From contig CM037587.1 of the NCBI GenBank assembly GCA_021018995.1, positions 58,874,104 to 58,938,103 of the forward strand: a DNA stretch of 64,000 bases, read 5' to 3'. A program made the translations under genes and the position numbers. Positions 56,936-64,000 of this stretch are shown one piece after another (within the stretch, counting starts at the first letter, position 1; every line of letters starts with the position of its first letter). The notes under the pieces were generated by a model that was not told where the DNA came from, ran no database searches, and worked only from the letters and a program-made list of their open reading frames with translations. This stretch comes from Chloranthus sessilifolius. Taxonomy: Eukaryota > Streptophyta > Magnoliopsida > Chloranthales > Chloranthaceae.

Positions 56936-58442
56936 TGCGATCAGTCACATAATATATCATTTTATTACTCTTAACTTAGAGATGTTAGGACTTAGTTTGC
57001 TACTAATAAGTTAATGATATGCAGATATTAAGGAAAATCAATAAAAGAGAACCAAAGTATTAATATTTGTCAAAATGAACTCAAAAGAGCACTAAAAGAT
57101 GATTAAGGATAAAAAGACGATTCGTTATATACTGAAAGCTAGAAAATTGTGGAAGACTAGTGAACGTTGTTACTAGAGAAGAAAATAAGAAATCATAATT
57201 TACGATTCTTCAGAAGATGTTCAAGAAGCTGAAGCGATACAGAAGAAAAAAGTGAACAATCATAATTAAGAGAATCGTCCAGAGAAAAAGCTATGAGAAA
57301 TAGAAAATCGTAATTTATGATTTTCTAAGAAAAACTATAATAGAAGATAGAAAATCGTGATTTATGATTTTACAGAAATAGCTTCTCATTACTGATACTA
57401 CTGCTGATGATCACGCAAAGATTTACACCGCCATGCACTGAATTAGAAGAACTCTTGAATTAAAAGTTTGACATATCACGAATCTGAGAAAATTGCTGAA
57501 GACAGACTCTAGATGATCTCTACTACTAAATAAAAAGGAACAATAAAGAAGTGCATCAATAGAAGGAAAATAAGGAAAGATAAAGTTAGAAGTAGAGTTG
57601 TATTAGGATAGTTTGTTTTAGTTATTTCTTTTATTAGAAGTAGAAGTTTTGTAAATCGACTCCTTATGATCGATAAACAAGAGAGCCCGACGTAGGAATA
57701 AACCATTGAAGAAATTTTCAGCATCAATTGACGACAGAGGTTGGGTTTTCTTCCCATCAAATTTAGAGTAGGTTTTTATTGCTTTGTAGATTAGATATCC
57801 AAGGTTTCTCAAGAGTAATTGACGACTGTAATTGGGGGCTAAAGATTAGAGTAGATATCTATAGTTTCTCATAAGCAATTAACGACTACAACTGAGGGGT
57901 GAAAGATATAATCTTATTGCTTTCTAGTATAGATTTATTTTACTGTAATTTTTTGCTTTATAAATATCTTCAAATTTTAATTTGAATTAACGACTCAGGT
58001 TAAAGTTTGCAGATTAGTGTAACGATTTTTACTTTTCCATCTTCAGTTTTCTAGAATTTGGTTAACGCCCAAGTTTTAGGAGATCGTTGATTAGAATAAA
58101 TCTGTATTAATAGGATTTTAGTATTGATTGATGCCCAATGCTAGGAAACTTGAGATATAGTATAACGGTACTATTTAATTTCATAAATATCCGATAGCTG
58201 AAGATTGTGATTGACGACCATAATCTGAAGGAGGAGGATTAGGATTTATTTTCTGCAATTTAGATTAAGAAATAATTCTTTATTTATATTTATCCAAAAG
58301 TTTAAGAACTTAAAAGATAGATGTATATTTTCAGAAAAATTAAGTTAATATAGAAAAACTTGTCTTCATGAGAACGATCCTATACTAGCTCTATAATTTT
58401 CATTGTGCGCTTGTAATAGGTTAAGACTTAATTAGATACACA
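56936..58442 (+). repeat. 3' LTR of Athila element G (right end approximate)
   Basis: Starts TGCGATCAGTCACATAATATATC right after the PPT, with the same opening layout as LTR E (TTTTATTACTCTTAAC.TAGAGATG). It contains repeated AATTGACGACT/ATTAACGACT words (57720-58220) and a tail GAGAACGATCCTATACTAGCTC. The end at ACACA (58442) is a guess; no TSD partner is available because the 5' end of G is missing. Confidence 0.55.
57190..57365. repeat. AAAATCGTNATTTATGATTTT inverted words in LTR G
   Basis: Repeated AATCATAATTTACGATTC, AATCATAATTAAGAGAATCG, AAAATCGTAATTTATGATTTT and AAAATCGTGATTTATGATTTT. Each is a near-perfect inverted repeat with a CG in one arm and the TG/CA product in the other. Cognate words lie in the post-pol region of G. 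Confidence 0.75.
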
Positions 58443-58892
58443 TAAAAGTAACGATCATATAGTTTTGGGTTTAAGGTGTTCTTTGGATAGTTTGAGTGTA
58501 GGTTTGATCAGGTACGTAAGCTACTAATTTTTTTATGTGTCTGGGCCTCCTAGTTTTGGTCTCTGGTCCTGTTGTTCCGTGTATATATATTTGCTATAAC
58601 TGGGGAATTTCGGATATGCGAATATGCTTGGAATTAAATTATGTGCATATTTACTTGCACAGGATTCAAAAGTCAGGAGGCTAATTACGCGCAGGTTATG
58701 TGGCATGAGATTCAATTCCGCGCATGTTCAATTGCGCGTGATTGAAGGGTCGGCGGGGTTATTCCGCATATTAGTGTTGGTGTGTAATCGAATTTCGCGC
58801 CGCCATGGATGCGTGATATCGAGGGGTCAGGCATTATTTTACACTGACCTTGAGGTGTCAACTCGAATTTTGTGCACGTCTTACACTGCATA
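58443..58892. repeat. Second block of the CGCGCA hairpin repeat
   Basis: 58620-58880 repeats the themes of 34318-34980: ATTCCGCGCATGTTCAATTGCGCGTGATT, TTACGCGCAGGTTATGTGGC and AATTTCGCGCCGCCATGGATGCGTGAT. LTR C inserted into this block with TSD-like GCATA. 58443-58620 shows nothing specific. Confidence 0.65.
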
Positions 58893-59269
58893 TGTGACAG
58901 CCTGGATTTCGACACCCCGAAACACGCACCATCGGCATGGCCTCCAAGGTCATGTCTCATAAGAATGTATGGAACACTTGATATATCCACACAAAAGAGG
59001 AAGCAAAGCATGAACAAAAGAAAACTAACAACTAAACTAAATCTCCAGTTCTAAAAAGGTAAATACCAAAACATAAGGCCCAAAAGATAGTTCTAATCTC
59101 ATGGCACTGCATGAGCAAAAGAACCAACCCGAGCCATCGGTGACAAGTCACCCCCGATGGTTCGCCAAAAGAATATCTCACAATAAATACATTATCTCAA
59201 ATATAATGTTGGACATTCCAAGGCGTACAATAACTCTCTCAAAATAATTAAAGTAACGCAGAGGATCTA

Positions 59270-59368
59270 CTAAAAGAACTCTTTTAGGAGGGGGCTCCAA
59301 CTCCTCCACAGGAATATACTTTGTATCCTCTAGATCAACGTCTCCAGAAGCAGCCGCTATCTCAAAAC
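59270..59368 (-). CDS. Acidic mini-exon within LTR C
   Basis: Minus strand, after acceptor-like TACATCACAG. The frame gives FEIAAASGDVDLE, DTKYIPVEELEPPP then KRVLL. The FF-stop end is changed and the frame runs on to 59178. The match to the A and B mini-exons is clear in the central acidic block. Confidence 0.4.
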
Positions 59369-59858
59369 CTGTGATGTATAGTAAAAAAGGGTAAGCTACA
59401 TGATAGATCAATGGGAAAATTTATGAACATGTAAAGATATCTTACTTACACATATTTTATGACATAAGCAAAGCGTGATCTTATAAGCTGAAAACAGTTT
59501 AAAAGCATTTAAATTACCAAAAGCATAAACTGAATGCACATTTCACATCTTATCTTTTCTAACTACACATCTTATTTTTTACTTAACTTGTTCTGATACC
59601 ACACAAAGACTTGTGTCACAAGCTTAAATCAAATAATTTAAATAATCCTCAAGCAATATAGCATCGAGCCACGATGGAATACCCTCCATCGTCATTCAAT
59701 TGAACTATGTTTCAACTAAATACAAGTTCAAGTCTCATTCACCGAGGCGACTTGGCATACTCATTACCCTCTTGGTAATTGCATATCATATTTGTACAAA
59801 TATCCCACCGTATCGATTACAGATATCGTGCCACATCAGTCATGGGTATCCCGTCGTG

Positions 59859-62470
59859 TGTTATTCAATGAAAAGTACCACTGTTCACCTCTTAACCTAG
59901 CCTTTGATGAACCTTAAAGCAGACTAATAATAATTTATTATGTGTGTTTTATAGTTAGCAATAATCTATGCAACTTAATGTAAAATTCCTGCTTTTTGAT
60001 CTAAAGAAGAGAGAGAATATATGTAAGGATGACTGCTGAGCTAAAGCCTAAGGAAACACCTTGGTAGTACTCACCATGGTGACTTACTTGTTGATCATCA
60101 TTGACCAAAGTCTAGCAGATGGATGAGGTTAGCTGAGAATGGAGAAGACTGCAACAGCAGTAAGTGCAATGCATCAGAGTATCAAAAGACAGATCTCGCA
60201 GAGTTGAAGAGCTTCCTCGCGAAGCTAAGGATGCAGTGGAAGATGCCCTCGCGCAGATGGGGCACACAGTCAAGAGGAGAGCTGTAAAGACGTCGCGAAG
60301 ATCTCACGGTTTAAAATCCTTAGAAATTGCCATCGCAAAGTTCTCACGGAGATCAAGCCTTAAAGCAACTGCGCGCAGAACTTAGCGATTCTATATGTAT
60401 ACTAAACAAAATGTACCTCGCAGAGTTCTTGCGTGGCCAAAGAAGAGAGAGACGCCCAAAATTCTCCTCGCGTGGATCTCGCGCACTCTAAAGCCTTATC
60501 AGTTACTATGTGAGCGTAGAAACATACCTGTACGAGTACTTAGTGAGAGAGAGAGACAACTTCTGAAGCTTTACTGCACAAGAAATCTAGGCAATCCAGA
60601 TCATCTCTACGACAGCTTTACAGCGCAAAGGAACTACGTGATTAACTGAAGGTTTGTTGCATGAGTGAGCACTTCCCACTAGCCAAAGGCAACTCCATGA
60701 AGGCTCTGCAGCTATGCGAATGAATTAATGCATATGCCAGCCCCGCGAAGCACGGTTTCCCCACTTCTCAGTCTTAATAGAAGGACCTTTTGGGAATTTC
60801 CCAATGCTAGGGCACACTTTTTAAGGCGCGAATCTTGAGGCGCACATCTCAAGGCACTCAAGGGTCGTAACAGTGCCACGTCTGCTAAAAAAACTAGGGT
60901 TAATCCCTCCAGAACCAAGGCCGCATGGACAGAGTATATAAGCTACACTTAGATTTTAGTTTTAATCATCAATCCTTCCTTCATCCTCTGTCGGCTGAGA
61001 GTTCCAGTAGGCTAGGATTAGGGTTAGGGTTTAATCATATCTTTTTCTTATTTTTCTTCTCTCTTAGCCCAACATTTGCTGGCTAATCCCCTTGTAAGTA
61101 GTTAGGCTTAGTTCCATTTCAGTTTTGTAATAGGTTTTATATACATTGAGATTTTTTATGAGCAGTTGTGTATAGGCTGCAGCCTAGAGGTAGTTCATTG
61201 TAAGATTTGCTTTTATTAATGGATTGCTATTTTAATGACTAATTGAATCTAAAGATCTTATGATTCCCTTAGATGTCTACAGGATCCATATATTTGAGAC
61301 TAGCCCATTCAGTTTTTAGTATATCTATTATTTATCATCTGATTTCCCTTGATTTGATAGCCCCATGGAAAGCAATGCTAGATCTGTAGTGAGATCTGGG
61401 GAGCTCGGAGGCCTGTGGACTATGGTGGTTGCAACAGTTTACATGTTCTTTCTCAAACCTCTGTGGTATGGACAAACTAATGGGATATCCTGCGACCATT
61501 TGAGTGGACAGAGTATAGCCCTAAGGTGGTGTCCAGCCACATGTTTGAGAAGGATTCTTCTCCCCTGCACATGAGCTTCTAGTGCCTTGTGAAGAGGTTT
61601 TGTACAGGAATTGGCTCCCCTCTATTTTACCTAACCGATATCAGATGTTAAATATGATTTCTCTGTAGTAGTTGCAGCTTGAGGCTAAGTCATTATAGGC
61701 CTTTTGTAGCAATGACAAGCTAAATCTAGAGCCTTATTCAACCTGTTACATGGTCCTTTTTGTGGGCACCAGTGAGTCGTTGGCCTCGGCAAAGCACTTA
61801 GGATTTTATGGGTTGGAATGTCTATAAATGTTAGTCAGATTTGTGTGCAGATCTGGGGAGTTTGTAGCACTGACATTACATAGTATTGTAATAGTATTCA
61901 TGGCCTGATCTGGTCCAATAGTTGGGAAAATGATCAGTCCACTCCTCTGGATTAGATTAGCAACTTCTAGCTTGATCAATAGGATTTGACAGACTCTATA
62001 GGATAGGCTGTGACCATTTGAGTGGACAACCTATAGCCTTAAGAGCACCCCAAATGGCATGGGTTAAGTTGAATACTTCTACCTTGTTGAGGCTTTTGAT
62101 AGCGTCTCAGTAAGGAGCACTGCAGAGACAAATTCTGAATTACATTATTGCTTTAACTCTAAACTTAACCTGCTTACTTCTCACCATTTTTTATATTTTA
62201 TTTTGGCACACACCATCACCATCTTCTTCTTAACCCTTTCTTTAGGATAGGGCTACATTTTATTTCTCTTTTGTTAGGATTTATTTACTATAGTCGTGAC
62301 ACCCAACTCCCTTTCTTTAGGACATTTTGGGTTCTAGATCAATTTCTCTGTGGGACAAACTCTTATTAAAACTTGCTACAATAGGCCCTGTATCTTGCAG
62401 GTCTAGAATTACTTTAGTTGTACTTAATCTATTCTTTTATTTTATTTTATTTTAATTCGTTTTCACCACA
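59859..62470 (+). mobile_element. Athila-type solo LTR (F) inserted in LTR C
   Basis: Starts TGTTATTCAATGAAAAGTACC and ends TTTTCACCACA (end within a few bp). It is the same family as the LTR of element D. It keeps the full tail absent from D: TTCTCTGTGGGACAAACTC and AACTTGCTACAATAGGCCCTG. No convincing 5-bp TSD is visible (TCGTG on the left, CAATA on the right). It interrupts LTR C between its CGACAGGATAT-equivalent block and its GAATAACTATATG block. Confidence 0.85.
60180..60490. repeat. CTCGCG motif cluster in LTR F
   Basis: Dense words ATCTCGCAGAGTTG, CCTCGCGAAGC, CCTCGCGCAGATG, CGTCGCGAAGATCTC, ACTGCGCGCAGAAC, CCTCGCAGAGTTC, TCCTCGCGTGG and ATCTCGCGCACTC. They lie about 320-630 bp into the LTR. 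Confidence 0.85.
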
Positions 62471-63019
62471 CAATAACTCCGAACCTCAAATCAATTGTGC
62501 AAAATACATATAGTTATTCATTGTGAAGTTGTGCTAAATATAATAATTTAAATATTTGTTCAAGTCTTACCTACATCATTTTGCATCACCTGAAAATACA
62601 TCCATGGGATGTCACGTACTCATCTGCATCACCGAGACGCTCACATCAAAAGAAAATACATCCCTGGGATGTCACACATTCATATGTGTACTGGTTTCTT
62701 CCTTAGTATACACACACCTTAAATACACAGGCTTTGACTAAATTTTGGAAACACGTATCACAACACATTTAATTTCACACACACATATCACTACACACAT
62801 GCTATTGTAATCAAGTGTACATGTCCAGAACGTTCCCTACTTCACACGAAATTACTCCAAATATTTCTCGACCTGAGCTAGCCTTAACCATCCAAGGTCC
62901 GGCTCAAACCTAAGCATGGTCAAAACACATTCAACGTATCATAAAAAATGTAAAACAAAGAGTTCAGAAGCCTAATCACAGTTCATAAAGTAAAATCCAA
63001 CAAAAGCCTGAATCAGCCC

Positions 63020-63230
63020 AAACTGATCGAACGATTCTAAATCGATCGAACAAACTTATTTCGTTCGATCGATTTCCTCTAAGACATACCACTATAGATT
63101 TCTTCTCTAGTAAAATTGATCGAACGATCACTAATTTCGTTCGATTGGTTTCCCTTGAAACCCAACACTATAGATTTCCTCTTTGGCAAAATCGATCGAA
63201 CGTTCACTAATTCCGTTCGATCGATTTTTC
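63020..63230. repeat. ATCGATCGAACGAT motif cluster in LTR C
   Basis: About eight words, such as GATCGAACGATTC, TTCGTTCGATCGATTT, TTGATCGAACGATCAC and AATCGATCGAACG. The word is like a hybrid of the A and B motifs, at the same relative position in the LTR. Confidence 0.85.
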
Positions 63231-63884
63231 CAACTTCAGAACACTATCGAGTTCTAACTTCTAGAACTCATTTCTCAACTATCTATACCCTTTACTTACA
63301 TATTTTTTCACACACAATTAGTTAGATTCATTATATAACAGTTATAAATTTACTAAAATTAAATCTTACCTTTCTAGCCAATCAAGTCTCTTGATCCCTA
63401 GCTCCCTTTCACCACAAGCGTTTCACAACTTGAAATCTCTAATTTCTTGTCGATTCAAAGACTTTAACCCATATGCTTTCTGATTCACTCTCAATCATAC
63501 ACATTCAATACACACGCAGACCCTCACTCCTATCATTCATTCCCTCATCAATTCTCAACAACCAAAGCCAATGAGAAATAAATTCTCACAATTCTTTATA
63601 ACCCCATCTCATGTCTTGGGTGTAAAGCACATACACCTAAATAGATACATATGACCCAATTCAAATAACTCTTATACCACACACATACTACATTGCTCAT
63701 ATAACTCATTTAATCTAAGTCATCAAGTCAACATTTTTACTTGGTCAAACAAGTGACCAGTCGGGCACGCATCCTGAGGCATATTATTCAAAGTCAGAAA
63801 TTTTTAGAACGTTACAACATATCTTGAATTCTGCATACTAGGATAGACATGAGATTGAATCGCCACATGCAAGATTTAATCAGG

Positions 63885-64000
63885 TCTCTTGATCCCTAGC
63901 TCCCTATAACCACAAGGGTTTCACAACTCGAAATCTCCGATTTCTTGTCGAGTCAAAGACTTTAACCCATATGCTTTTCGATCCACTCTCAATCATGCAC
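63885..64000 (-). repeat. Partial second copy of LTR C type sequence at the window edge
   Basis: GTCTCTTGATCCCTAGCTCC...CCATATGCTTT repeats 63387-63478 at high identity. It is a further member of the LTR C family running off the right edge. Confidence 0.7.

Larger units (their letters stand above)
58893..63816 (-). mobile_element. Tekay-like solo LTR (C), reverse, interrupted by solo LTR F
   Basis: The plus strand begins TGTGACAGCCTGG (reverse of the LTR end CTGTCACA) and ends AACGTTACA (reverse of TGTAACGTT). The flanks are GCATA (58888-58892) and ACATA (63817-63821), a TSD with one transition. Blocks shared with A and B on the minus strand: CAGGATGCGTGCCCGACTGG, GTAGGGAAC, CATCCC(A/T)GGGATG hairpins, AATAACTATATGTATTTTGC, the mini-exon, and a GGTGACTTGTCACCGATGG terminal segment. 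Net length is about 2.3 kb without F. It is a third family, distinct from A and B. Confidence 0.87.

Noticed and set aside
61365-61574. Conserved ORF (GGLWTMVV...GQSIALR) shared by F and D as a gene
   Set aside because: The similarity is due to both being copies of the same LTR family. No codon-level constraint can be argued from two copies, and the frame has no domain.

Overview
The window is plant nuclear DNA, almost certainly from an angiosperm with a large, repeat-rich genome. Three things indicate this: the 3' end of a plant-type CDK-activating kinase gene (CDKD) with kilobase-scale introns, Ty3/gypsy LTR retrotransposons of the Tekay (Del) and Athila types, and hAT, Harbinger and foldback DNA transposons. 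No bacterial-style gene organisation is present. The species cannot be fixed from the sequence.

Region by region. (1) 1-9.1 kb is the CDKD gene on the + strand: one large exon at 3811-4373 and a 76-bp terminal exon at 9000-9075. They are separated by a 4.6-kb intron full of transposon debris, and more than 3.8 kb of probable intron lies upstream, with two hAT-like MITEs that have perfect 8-bp target duplications. (2) 9.1-16.1 kb is AT-rich intergenic DNA: a tandem pair of ~1.55-kb units each carrying a tRNA-derived SINE-like unit, AT microsatellites and a TIR element. (3) 16.1-20.9 kb holds a decayed PIF/Harbinger transposase (- strand), next to an Athila-type solo LTR (16972-18749, TSD GTTAT). 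(4) 20916-33665 is a structurally complete 12.75-kb Tekay chromovirus with TSD TAATG. It has gag, a probable gag-pol intron, pol with a chromodomain, and then an additional ORF (aORF) with its own promoter-like region before the 3' LTR. (5) 33.7-35.2 kb holds a purine-rich repeat and a CGCGCA-hairpin array. (6) 35.2-37.5 kb is a second Tekay-like LTR, cut by an Athila element. (7) 37.5-58.4 kb is a nest of three decayed Athila-type elements: E (+), D (-, no pol, but with an aORF homologous to that of the Tekay element) and G (+, interrupted in its RT by D). (8) 58.9-63.8 kb is a reverse-strand Tekay-like solo LTR interrupted by a + strand Athila-type solo LTR, and the window ends in a further partial copy.

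The most interesting theme is shared architecture. Nearly every LTR family here carries a dense cluster of a short CpG-centred motif, usually palindromic, and each family has a different motif: TTCGTTCGAACGAA, ATCGATTGATCGAT, TCGAG, CTCGCG, TTCGCAAAG, ATCGTNATTACGAT. In A, D, E and G the same motif recurs inside the element. In A and D that internal cluster lies directly upstream of a TATA box and the aORF, and the two aORFs are homologous although the elements belong to different Ty3/gypsy lineages. This suggests an element-encoded, sequence-specific regulatory or anti-silencing system, comparable in logic to VANC and its motifs in VANDAL transposons. It is a hypothesis only. In addition, three Tekay-type LTR families share a conserved acidic mini-exon behind a 3' splice site inside the LTR.
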